From Chamaecyparis obtusa (lineage: Eukaryota; Streptophyta; Pinopsida; Cupressales; Cupressaceae), in NCBI GenBank assembly GCA_027943335.1, contig BSBK01000763.1, positions 309,501 to 373,500 of the forward strand: DNA of 64,000 bases. The letters are read 5' to 3'. The notes below the pieces were generated by a model. It saw only the letters and a list, made by a program, of their open reading frames with translations. It was not told the origin of the DNA and made no database searches. Made by a program: the position numbers and the translations under genes. Of the stretch, positions 12,239-21,486 are shown in pieces; within the stretch, counting starts at the first letter, position 1, and each line of letters begins with the position of its first letter.

Positions 12239-12434
12239 TTGGTTAGTGCATCTTCTCTTAGTGATCGACACATTCTCTCTCCGGAGAGGTTGATAGATCA
12301 CGTAGGGTTGATATCACAAGCTTTGGTGAATCAAAATTGGTTAGTGCATCTTCTCTTATTGATTGATACATTCTCTCCCCGGAGAGGTTGATAGATCACG
12401 TGGAGTTGATATCACAGACCTTGGTGGAACAAAA
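12239..12434 (+). repeat. Tandem pair of 98-bp units in the leader
   Basis: Units start TTGGTTAGTGCATCTTCTCT at 12239 and 12337. Each has a palindrome-like core, CTCTCCGGAGAG in the first and CTCCCCGGAGAG in the second, then GGTTGATAGATCACGT. The copies differ at several bases. Confidence 0.85.
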
Positions 12435-13177
12435 CTTTGTCTTAGCGTGTCGGATTAATCTGCTTGCTTTGTTTGGGTTAAAAGTGAAGAGATGTCAAAA
12501 CCTTGAATCTGGAGCCAAGTCCCCTTGTGGTATAACTCTGTGAGTCATCTTTAGAGAGGGTTAACCATGGCGGACAATCCCTTCACAGGGCAAACTGCGT
12601 TGACGGAACCTCAAGCGGTAATAGCCATTTTCGCCATGGTAGTGACAACCGCTATATAAATGTCCTTGTGGAAGAAATCTCCACGGGTATGGTTCATTGT
12701 TGGGTTGTCAGATCTCCCTAGCAGCTCTTGAAGATTAAGTTCTCAGACTGTGTCAAAACCCTGGTGCGCCGGGATTGGAGTTCACCCCTTTGAATCATAA
12801 AAGTTGCAGAGTCAAACCATTACTAAAAACCTTAGAGAGGCCAATTTTTCATTCTCAGGTATATGTGTGTTATTGCAAAACTTTTCAGAACATACACAAT
12901 TAGTACTCTCAGGGATTAGCACAATTTGGTCACTTGATTGTTCATGCGCAAGGTTGCTTTTGCCCTTGATCATTGTTTTCAGACGTGCTTGGAATCACTT
13001 GCTTGCTGTTCTGTGTGCTTATTTATCTACTTGGCTATTAAAAACGATCAAATCTGGTATAACCTTCAAAATCTGGACAGTACAATTTGCAAACAATCCA
13101 AAACTGAAAATCTTAAATTTTGCAAAAATTGACGTAAAGTTCTTTCTGGAGTCAAAAGTCATTTCAAGAATTCAAAA

Positions 13178-13300
13178 GTCGTACGAGTTTTGTCAAGTGT
13201 CATTTCAGCATTACCCAACTGTCGTATGAGTTTAGCAACTGTCATTTCATAGACTACCCAGTGTCGTACGAGTCTGTAGAGTGTCGTTTGGAAAAATTTG
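13178..13300 (+). repeat. Three 42-43-bp imperfect repeats at the end of the leader
   Basis: GTCGTACGAG (13178), GTCGTATGAG (13221) and GTCGTACGAG (13263) each start a unit that also contains a GTGTCATTTC-like word. They lie about 450 bases upstream of the gag start. Confidence 0.75.
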
Positions 13301-13736
13301 AGAAAGTTGTCAGAAATTGTCAAATTGCAAGATATCCAATGTTTCCAGCCTAGTTCCAGAATCTGTCAAAAATATCATTGTGTCAGGAACAGAGCAGTAG
13401 CTATTGAGCATTCTACCATTTTCTGAGTTTGATCTTTTGAATCCGATCTAGTCTTCTGTTTGATCAATTTGAGTCCTTTTTATCTCGTGTCAAAACCTTG
13501 TCATAACTATCAATCTTTAATCAATCAATCTTCAAAAACAAACTAAGTGTTGAGAACTCGTGTCCGCTATCTTTTGGGCGATCTATCCCATACATCCAGG
13601 GCACAGTTTCCTTCACCCACATCTCATCAGATCTTCAAAACTATCATAATCTTGACAAGGTTGCGCCATCCGATTTTCTCGAATCAAATTGTTCTTCAGT
13701 TGTCTTCATCCTTTTCTTCTGTTTCATTCAAAGTTA

Positions 13737-16700
13737 ATGGTGGAGACCAGAGCTTCTTCACACAAGAAATCAGAAGAAACATCTCAGAACTTACTTTTGA
13801 CCAATACCCCGGGTCCAACTCTTGAACAACTCATCAAGTCAGGTATCTACGAAGACGACGGTCTCGGTAACTTTCGATTAAAAACTGGTTACATACCTCC
13901 TCTATCAACTCACAGAGGTAATCAACAAACTCCTCCTCAATCTATTCCAGGGAGCCCAAAAACTCCTATCATGTCTCAAGCAGGGACAAACCATGGTTCT
14001 CTAGGAGGAGGATCCCAGGGACACCATTCTCAACATAATGCCGACCAAGACCCTACACCCTCTGAAATCCATCGGTGTCAGAATGATGATGAATTCAAAA
14101 GAATGATGAGGCATTTCTTGAAAATGGATAGAGAGGCATACTTTTTGCAATTAGCCCAAGAAGGAGCTAAACTTCCTCCTCACTTCAATGTCGAAGATAT
14201 CATCACGCATGAGGAAGAAACTCCGATGACGGCCATAATGAACCAGCTGCACGCTATGCAGGTCAAAATGAATAAAATTGAGAAAGAGAAGGAACCCAAG
14301 GAATTCTCCATGGAGGCCCTTTGTCCTTTCCCTTTTGACAAAGACTTGTATATGCCTCCATTCCCAAAAAGAGTGGAGATACCAAAGTATGACAAATATG
14401 ACGGACACTCTGATCCTCAAGATCATGTCAGAGAGTTCTGTACACAATCCATGGAATTCATGCATGAACCGACTTATCTAATGCGTCTTTTTCCTAGATC
14501 CTTGGGAGGAGCATCCATTCAGTGGTTTTCAAGATTACCTTCTACAATCAAAACTTTTGAGGAATTGATTAAATTGTTTTATCAACAATATTCCTACAAT
14601 ATTCAACATCCGATTACCATGATCGATATCTGTAACCTCAAGCAATATCCAGGGGAATCATTCCTAACTTTTCTCAAGAGGTGGCGAAAGAAATTTTCTT
14701 TATATGCTAGACCAATTCCCGAAATGGAGAAACTTGAAATCTTTATCAATAACCTTGTTCCAGAGCTCAACTATCCATTGCAAATGCAAGATCATGTATC
14801 TTTTGATAAAATGGTGGATAATGCAATCAAGATTGAGAAAGTACTTGTCAAGAAAGGAGAAATCACACTTCAAAAGGACAAGTCTGAATCGGGATCTAGC
14901 TCAAAAGATAAAAACAAGACTTGGAATAGAAACAAAGGTATCGTCTCTGACGGTGTTGTTGACACTATCCACACCCCATCAAAGGCACCGGCCTACAATC
15001 TCACCCTTGCCACCAAAGCCATTGAAGCTTCAGAGCAAAAATCTGCTGAACCATCTCCAAAGAAGCCATTCAAACGATGGGATAATAAACGAAAGTTTAC
15101 TCCCCTAGGAGAATCTTTGGAATCTGCTCTGAGGACCCTGATAGCTGATAACATGATCTCTTTACCACCAATCCGAAAACCTGATCCGGATCCAAAACCA
15201 TGTTGGTGGAAAGATAATGAATTTTGTGCTTTCCATCGAACTAAAGGCCACAGAACTAATGGATGCTTCCATTTGAAGCATACCATTCAAGACTTGATAG
15301 ATCAAGGGGACATCACAATCGATAATCCTACCAGCAATAATGATCACACAGCATTTACAGAACCTTTTCCACAACATGGCAAGGGAGTTTCCACTTCTCA
15401 GCCTAACATGGGGGCAAAAGTCAACTATGCCTACCCTGGAAACGATGTTGTCATCAATATGGTGGAACCATGCCTCTCTGAGAGCTGTAATGTCATCACG
15501 ATTGTACGAAGAGATAGAAATCATTCCTCAGCTAATGCAGTTACCAGATCACAAGCTCAGACGCATCTGAAAGGACAAACACCAAATTCATTTGATGTCC
15601 CTAAGATACCTTTCAATCTCACATCTGCTTCTAAACAGAAGGTTGCCTCGAAATCTCCCAATCCAAAGGATACCAGACCTACATCTTACAGCATCGTACA
15701 ACAACTCCAGCATACCAATGCCAAAATCTCTATGTTTGAGTTACTTCGAATCTCTCCAGCTCACCGAGATATCCTAGACAAAGCTTTGCTCAGCTCTAAT
15801 GTTCCTGATGATCTAGATCTAGACAGGTTCCAAACTATGGTTGGTCATCTAACATCTCCGCAATATATCTCCTTTTCAGAAGAGGATGACAACTCCCTAA
15901 GTCACCCACATAATCAGCCCTTGCACATAGAAGTCTTGATCCAGAACCGTCGAGTCAAACGTGTGTTGATAGATGGGGGCGCAGGCCTCAACATTTGTTC
16001 TTACAACTTAATCACACAGTTGGGATTCTCAGAGATGGCTATTGATCCTCGAAAGAAGATCACCATAAAAGCCTATGATGAACAAGAAAGAGCTTCTAAA
16101 GGCACCATTGTCTTGCCCATCCGGGTGGGTCCAGTCATCAAAGATACCACATGTCAGGTGCTCGATCTACCATTGGCTTACAATATCCTTCTAGGGAGAC
16201 CCTGGATACATGAAATGCAGGCTATTCCTTCAACATACCATCAATGCTTGAAATTTCCCTATGAAGGAGTGGAGGTTACTATCCCAGCTGATCTGAGTAC
16301 AACTTGTAATACATTGAAGGAAAGTGCTGATAAACTTGTTCCCAATAACAGAGAATCTTCCATCAAGCAACAAAATGTGGCTTCCACATCTAAGATGGAT
16401 GACATTGCTAAAGAGATCAATATCAAAGAAAATGGGATGGGAGAATACACTATAGAGCCAGTCTTGTCTCTGACATCTCTCCCAATCTCACCTAAGTCAT
16501 ATGGCCAATCCTTGAAGCAGTCTAAATCAGAACCTAAGGAACCTATGGAAGCATACAAAAGACATTTTGTGGTGGAGCAAGTATCTAAACAAGAATTTGA
16601 AGAGGATGAAGTTGTGCTGGCATGGCTATATAAAGAGGATTCTGAATCTAAAATTGTTCAACCTAGTGAATCTATAGCACCTACAGTCCCTTCTAATTCA

Positions 16701-19700
16701 TATGGTCCAGGAAACAAATTGATAGCCAAGATGGGATATTCTGGTCAAGGACCTCTAGGAATTAGGGGAAAGGGTCTTGTGACCCCCATTTCACATATTG
16801 GTCGAGCCAAAAAAGATACTGGTGGCATAGGGTTTAAAAAGAAACCCTATCATCTCAGAGGTGGTTGTTCTCATGTCATAGAACAAATTGCACCAGGAGA
16901 ACCCCTTCTTAAGAAAGAAGAAACAGAACCCTCTGATGATGATTCAGATAGCTCTGAGCTTATCCCCTATGAAAAATTGCCTAAAGAGATCAAAGATCTT
17001 CTTGATGATACAGATGATCCTATCAGAAGAATTAATGTAGTAGAAACACAAGAACCTACTGTAGCGCAAGAGATGGTTGTACCACAAGAACCAGCCAATC
17101 TCGAAGGCAATCAAACTGATCAAGAAGTAGGGGGTAGTTATTCTGACACTGATTCCCATGAATATGAATTCAAGTCAGAGACTGAGGGTAATCCTTCTTG
17201 GGGTATTCATCCTAATTTCACGCACTTTCTAAGATTTCCTAGAGATTCTGAATCAGAAGATGAGTCAAATGATTATGAATGGGGTGCCATTCCAGAAGAA
17301 GATGAGCTTATAACAGAGAAATCTATTGATGTTATTCACCAATATGTCTCTCAACCCAACGTAGGTCTAGAGCGAAACAATGAACTTAACGTGTCTGATC
17401 CACCTATGGCTGAAGAGGACTCCTATGATGATGTTGAGCCTATTCACGAATTGAACATTCTGAGTTGTAATATCACCTTTGAACTTGAGCGTCAGGTTAG
17501 GACCAATGATGACATATCCACATCCGTGAACACCATATCCCAAGCCTTTCCCGCTTTGACTATCCAACGCCCTGATCTTATCGACCAAACTTCCACCAAC
17601 CCAAACCATGGTATGTATACCTTCCCAAATGACTATGCCCTTGCCTGCTACCTCAATGCAGTTGAGCCTATGAGTACTTCCATCAGTGAACCGAGTGTCA
17701 GCATGACCGAGTCGGACATCAAATATCTTAGTCAGAAAAACAAGAGTAAAAAGAAAAAGAAAAAGAGTTCTGAGGGTGAAAACCACTTTGTGGCAGTCTC
17801 AGAACCGACAAAAGTAAAAAGAAAAGACGTATCTGAAGGTGAAAACCTCTCTGAGGCACCTAAGGATGAGATATTTGATGTCCTTCCAAGTCATTTACAG
17901 GATAGATCTCCAGTTCTGATTGAGCCAACTCAATCCATCAATTTGGGTACAACAGAGGAACCACAATTGGTACATGTAGCACAATCTCTATCAGACGAAG
18001 AGAAACAAAACTTCACTATCTTCTTATCAGAGAAAAAGATCAACTTTGCATGGAAATATTCAGATATGCCAGGATTGGATCCCAATCTCATTATGCACCA
18101 TCTATCCATTGCTCCCGGAGTAAAACCAATGAAACAAAAATTGAGAAAGATGCATCCTCATGTTGCACTCTTAGTCAAAGCAGAACTAGAAAAACTCCTA
18201 AAAGCTGGATTCATCCGTGTCATAGACTATGCTGAGTGGATTTCCAACATTGTACCTGTTTCCAAACCAGATGGTTCAATCAGAGTGTGCACGGACTTTA
18301 GAGATGTGAACAGAGCATGCCCTAAGGATGACTTCCCACTACCTAACATTGATATGATAGTGGACATGACTGCGGGCTATGAAATGTATTCCTTAATGGA
18401 TGGCTTTTCGGGATACAACCAAATCAAAATTGCTCCAGAAGATCAAGAGAAAACAGCTTTCACATGTGCGTGGGGAACTTTCTGTTGGAATGTTATGCCA
18501 TTCGGACTCAAAAATGCTGGAGCTACATATCAAAGAGCAATGACATCTATTTTTCATGATATGATGCATAGAACAATGGAGGATTACGTAGATGATCCCT
18601 TGGCAAAATCCATGATTAGAACTGAACATCTAACAGACTTGAGCATGATCCTCGACAGAATGGAAAAATTTAGTCTTCGACTAAATCCTAAAAAGTGTGC
18701 TTTTGGAGTCACTTCTGGAAAGCTCCTAGGATACATCGTCTCCAAGAAAGGCATTGAAGTTGATCCAGCTAAGGTCAAGGCTATAATAGAGATGCAACCT
18801 CCCACAAATATCAGTCAAATGAGGACGTTGCAAGGCAGAGTTCAATCTATCAGAAGATTCATATCACAGCTAGCAGACATCTCACAACCTTTTACAAAAA
18901 CATTACATAAAGGTGTGACCTTTGCATGGAATGAAGAATGCGAGAACAACTTTAAACATATCAAGAAGTATCTATCAAATCCACCTATATTGATGCCTCC
19001 TATTCATGGGAAGCCATTAATATTATATGTCTCCGCAACAGATACATCACTGGGGGCATTGCTAGCACAACATGATGAGAACAAGAAAGAAAGAGCCATC
19101 TACTATATCAGCCGAACTTTAGTGGCCTATGAGAAGAACTACTCAATGATAGAGAAGGCATGTCTCGCTGTGATCTTTGCATCACAGAAATTGAGACACT
19201 ATATGTTAGCTCATACTACTCATTTGGTAGCTAAAATTGATCCACTGAAATATCTCCTAAGCAAAGCTGCCCTCACAGGTAGACTAGCTAAATGGGTCAT
19301 GCTCTTGAGCGAATTTGACATTGAATATGTTGAAAGAAAAGCTATCAAAGGACAGGTCATTGCTGATCAGTTAGCTGAAGCACCACTGTTTGATGATACA
19401 CCCATGCAAATGGAATTTCCCGATTCCTCTATCATGCACCTCTCTTCTAGAGCATGGCGATTATTCTTTGATGGCTCCTACACACAGAATGGATCCGGCG
19501 CAGGCATATTGTTCATTACTCCTCAAGGATACTCGATACCCAAAGCATTCAGATTAAAGTTTCCTTGCACAAACAATATTGCTGAATATGAGGCACTTCT
19601 CAATGGTATGAAAATGGCAATACAGTGGAGAGTTACAGAGATGCACATTCATGGAGACTCACAACTAGTCATCCACCAGGTCAATGATGTGTACCAAACC

Positions 19701-21206
19701 AAAGATGAAAAGCTCATTCCTTACAAGAGAATGGTCGATGATCTAAAGAAATACTTCATCTCTATCACATTTGAGCAAATACCCAGAATGGAGAATAAGG
19801 CTGCTGATGCAATGGCAACATTATCTACTCTTTTACAACAGCCTGAACATGAACTACGCTACGAGTTCCTGGTGGAAGCCCTATCCTATCCTGCATATGA
19901 CTCCCCTGAAACCCGCATGATCTGCACTGTTGTAAGTTATGACTCATCTCGCTACAAAAATTTGTTCTCCTATCTCCACGACCAAATCATCCCTGAGTCC
20001 TTTAACCGTTTTGAGAAACGAAACCTTATCCGATCCGCATCCCGATATGTCATCATTGGTAATGATCTGTACAAACGAGGTCTAGATGGTACACTGCTTA
20101 GATGTTTAGAACGAGAAGAGTCTCAACGTGCATTAGAGGAAGTCCATGAGGGTATATGTGGGTCACACTCGAACGGGTTAACGTTAGCTCGAAAACTTAT
20201 TAGGGCTGGGTATTATTGGCCTGAAATGGAAAAAGAAGCTATTAAATTTGCTAAAAACTGTCAACAGTGTCAAGTACATGGCAACTTGATTCATGCTCCA
20301 GGGAGAGATCTGATTCCTTTTACTACACAATGGCCTTTTCAACAATGGGCATTTGATCTCATAGGTGCTATCCATCCGCACTCTTCTAATGGACATACCC
20401 ATATAATCACAGCTACAGATTATTTTACAAAATGGGTAGAAGCAGTTCCTCTAACACAAGCAACGGGGAAACAGATCTCTATGTTCATCCTGAATTACAT
20501 CATTTGCAGATATGGGATCCCTCACTCTATAATCACAGATAACGGGGGACAATTCAAAAACAAGGACCTAGATGACTTATGTGCCAAGTTCAAAATTACT
20601 CAACATTGGTCATCTATCTACTATCCTCAAGGGAACGGACAAGCTGAGGCTTCAAACAAAAATCTCCTGAAGATCTTGCACAGAACAGTGAATAAAACAG
20701 GAAGAGACTGGCATCTGATGATCAATCCAGCTCTCTGGGCATACAGAACTAGTATCAGAACGCCTACAGGGGCTACACCTTTCGCTTTAGTTTATGGGTC
20801 TGAAGCGGTACTGCCTATTGAGGTTGAAATCCCATCACTCAGGATTAGAATGCATGGACTTGTCACTGATGAAGACTACAGAGTGTCGAGGTTACAAGAA
20901 CTTGAACTACTAGATGAGCGCAGACAACCAGCATATGATCATCTCAGAGTATATCAAAAGAGAATGTCTAGAGGCTACAACAAGAAAGTCAGACACAGAG
21001 AATTTCAGGTTGGTGATCTAGTGTTGAGAGAAAATCCTAAAAATCAATCACATCGAGAACGCAAGGGGAAGTTTGAACCCAACTGGCTGGGTCCCTTTGT
21101 AATCACTGCTACTTTTGGCTCTGGTGCCTATCAACTCTCAACGACTGAAGGAGAACAGCTCCGAGAACCAATCAACGTTCTCCATCTGAAGAAATTCTAC
21201 GCCTAA
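13737..21206 (+). CDS. gag-pol: Intact gag-pol polyprotein of element 2 (2489 aa)
   Basis: I chose the ATG at 13737 (MVETRASS). The frame stays open 48 bases further up, but only from a TTG. Domains by residue: retrotransposon Gag about 200-355; zinc-knuckle-like CAFHRTKGH at 497; aspartic protease LIDGGAG with Asp746; G-patch-like segment about 987-1025; Ser/Asp/Glu-rich spacer; Lys-rich linker with two GEN peptide repeats; reverse transcriptase about 1480-1700 with YVDD at 1617-1620; RNase H about 1760-1880; archaeal-type RNase H about 1905-2035 with Asp1912, Glu1950, Asp1974, Asp2024; integrase HHCC finger about 2136-2179; core D2207-x60-D2268-x35-E2304; C-terminal module with NWLGPF. Gag and Pol share one frame, so no frameshift signal is needed. 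The order protease-RT-RNH-aRNH-IN defines the Tat lineage. Proline directly after YVDD is odd (element 1 has isoleucine). It acts in cytoplasmic particles and then the nucleus. Confidence 0.96.
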   Translation: MVETRASSHKKSEETSQNLLLTNTPGPTLEQLIKSGIYEDDGLGNFRLKTGYIPPLSTHRGNQQTPPQSIPGSPKTPIMSQAGTNHGSLGGGSQGHHSQHNADQDPTPSEIHRCQNDDEFKRMMRHFLKMDREAYFLQLAQEGAKLPPHFNVEDIITHEEETPMTAIMNQLHAMQVKMNKIEKEKEPKEFSMEALCPFPFDKDLYMPPFPKRVEIPKYDKYDGHSDPQDHVREFCTQSMEFMHEPTYLMRLFPRSLGGASIQWFSRLPSTIKTFEELIKLFYQQYSYNIQHPITMIDICNLKQYPGESFLTFLKRWRKKFSLYARPIPEMEKLEIFINNLVPELNYPLQMQDHVSFDKMVDNAIKIEKVLVKKGEITLQKDKSESGSSSKDKNKTWNRNKGIVSDGVVDTIHTPSKAPAYNLTLATKAIEASEQKSAEPSPKKPFKRWDNKRKFTPLGESLESALRTLIADNMISLPPIRKPDPDPKPCWWKDNEFCAFHRTKGHRTNGCFHLKHTIQDLIDQGDITIDNPTSNNDHTAFTEPFPQHGKGVSTSQPNMGAKVNYAYPGNDVVINMVEPCLSESCNVITIVRRDRNHSSANAVTRSQAQTHLKGQTPNSFDVPKIPFNLTSASKQKVASKSPNPKDTRPTSYSIVQQLQHTNAKISMFELLRISPAHRDILDKALLSSNVPDDLDLDRFQTMVGHLTSPQYISFSEEDDNSLSHPHNQPLHIEVLIQNRRVKRVLIDGGAGLNICSYNLITQLGFSEMAIDPRKKITIKAYDEQERASKGTIVLPIRVGPVIKDTTCQVLDLPLAYNILLGRPWIHEMQAIPSTYHQCLKFPYEGVEVTIPADLSTTCNTLKESADKLVPNNRESSIKQQNVASTSKMDDIAKEINIKENGMGEYTIEPVLSLTSLPISPKSYGQSLKQSKSEPKEPMEAYKRHFVVEQVSKQEFEEDEVVLAWLYKEDSESKIVQPSESIAPTVPSNSYGPGNKLIAKMGYSGQGPLGIRGKGLVTPISHIGRAKKDTGGIGFKKKPYHLRGGCSHVIEQIAPGEPLLKKEETEPSDDDSDSSELIPYEKLPKEIKDLLDDTDDPIRRINVVETQEPTVAQEMVVPQEPANLEGNQTDQEVGGSYSDTDSHEYEFKSETEGNPSWGIHPNFTHFLRFPRDSESEDESNDYEWGAIPEEDELITEKSIDVIHQYVSQPNVGLERNNELNVSDPPMAEEDSYDDVEPIHELNILSCNITFELERQVRTNDDISTSVNTISQAFPALTIQRPDLIDQTSTNPNHGMYTFPNDYALACYLNAVEPMSTSISEPSVSMTESDIKYLSQKNKSKKKKKKSSEGENHFVAVSEPTKVKRKDVSEGENLSEAPKDEIFDVLPSHLQDRSPVLIEPTQSINLGTTEEPQLVHVAQSLSDEEKQNFTIFLSEKKINFAWKYSDMPGLDPNLIMHHLSIAPGVKPMKQKLRKMHPHVALLVKAELEKLLKAGFIRVIDYAEWISNIVPVSKPDGSIRVCTDFRDVNRACPKDDFPLPNIDMIVDMTAGYEMYSLMDGFSGYNQIKIAPEDQEKTAFTCAWGTFCWNVMPFGLKNAGATYQRAMTSIFHDMMHRTMEDYVDDPLAKSMIRTEHLTDLSMILDRMEKFSLRLNPKKCAFGVTSGKLLGYIVSKKGIEVDPAKVKAIIEMQPPTNISQMRTLQGRVQSIRRFISQLADISQPFTKTLHKGVTFAWNEECENNFKHIKKYLSNPPILMPPIHGKPLILYVSATDTSLGALLAQHDENKKERAIYYISRTLVAYEKNYSMIEKACLAVIFASQKLRHYMLAHTTHLVAKIDPLKYLLSKAALTGRLAKWVMLLSEFDIEYVERKAIKGQVIADQLAEAPLFDDTPMQMEFPDSSIMHLSSRAWRLFFDGSYTQNGSGAGILFITPQGYSIPKAFRLKFPCTNNIAEYEALLNGMKMAIQWRVTEMHIHGDSQLVIHQVNDVYQTKDEKLIPYKRMVDDLKKYFISITFEQIPRMENKAADAMATLSTLLQQPEHELRYEFLVEALSYPAYDSPETRMICTVVSYDSSRYKNLFSYLHDQIIPESFNRFEKRNLIRSASRYVIIGNDLYKRGLDGTLLRCLEREESQRALEEVHEGICGSHSNGLTLARKLIRAGYYWPEMEKEAIKFAKNCQQCQVHGNLIHAPGRDLIPFTTQWPFQQWAFDLIGAIHPHSSNGHTHIITATDYFTKWVEAVPLTQATGKQISMFILNYIICRYGIPHSIITDNGGQFKNKDLDDLCAKFKITQHWSSIYYPQGNGQAEASNKNLLKILHRTVNKTGRDWHLMINPALWAYRTSIRTPTGATPFALVYGSEAVLPIEVEIPSLRIRMHGLVTDEDYRVSRLQELELLDERRQPAYDHLRVYQKRMSRGYNKKVRHREFQVGDLVLRENPKNQSHRERKGKFEPNWLGPFVITATFGSGAYQLSTTEGEQLREPINVLHLKKFYA
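17775..17860 (+). other. Two coding-region copies of the GGTG/CACC hairpin motif (element 2)
   Basis: Copies lie at 17775-17797 and 17838-17860. The first has inner stem CCAC/GTGG with loop TTT and a weak outer stem (ends CAGT). The second has inner stem CCTC/GAGG with loop TCT and a full GGTG/CACC outer stem. Both have the AAAA bulge. The inner stems differ from each other and from element 1, yet each is self-complementary. In frame they encode GENHFVAV and GENLSEAP. Confidence 0.65.
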
Positions 21207-21280
21207 GGCATTCAGTGCTTGGTAAATGTCCTGAAAAAAATCTTAAAAATCGGAAAAAGTCTTGAAAAAATGAACATCTT

Positions 21281-21486
21281 GGTGAAAACCTAGCAATAGG
21301 CACCTTGATGATTCACAAAAAAATAAAAAAAAATAAAAAGTACAAAAAAATTGAAAAAATGAAAAAATATAAAAAAAAAAATGAAAAAAGAAAGAAAAAG
21401 TGCCTTGGTGAAAACCTGGAAACAGGCACCTCGGTAGCAAAAATAGAATCTCTACCAAGATGGTGAAAACTCGGCAAACGGGCACC
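21281..21486 (+). other. Array of three GGTG/CACC hairpins downstream of pol (element 2)
   Basis: Copies lie at 21281-21304 (inner stem CCTA/TAGG, loop GCAA), 21407-21430 (CCTG/CAGG, loop GAAA) and 21462-21486 (CTCG/CGGG, loop GCAAA). GCAA and GAAA are GNRA tetraloops. All have GGTG, AAAA and CACC. The array begins 75 bases after the pol stop, with A-rich spacers, in the same order as in element 1. Base changes on one side of the inner stem are matched on the other. Folding is inferred, not computed. Confidence 0.75.

Larger units (their letters stand above)
10827..13736 (+). other. Long untranslated leader of element 2
   Basis: About 2.9 kb without a supported ORF. It contains a GC-rich segment (about 11835-11900) that can fold through CCCCTC/GAGGGG, a 98-bp tandem pair (12239-12434), and a three-copy 42-43-bp repeat (13178-13300). 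Leaders this long are usual in Tat elements, where packaging and dimerisation signals are expected. Which part does this is unknown. Confidence 0.7.

Noticed and set aside
13689..13736. Extending gag-pol 16 codons upstream of 13737
   Set aside because: The frame stays open, but there is no ATG: it would begin at TTG. MVETRASS is the sensible plant start.
17367..17786. Minus-strand open frame of 139 codons in element 2
   Set aside because: Shadow of the acidic spacer of gag-pol; composition explains it. It is not at the place of the antisense PMD ORF.
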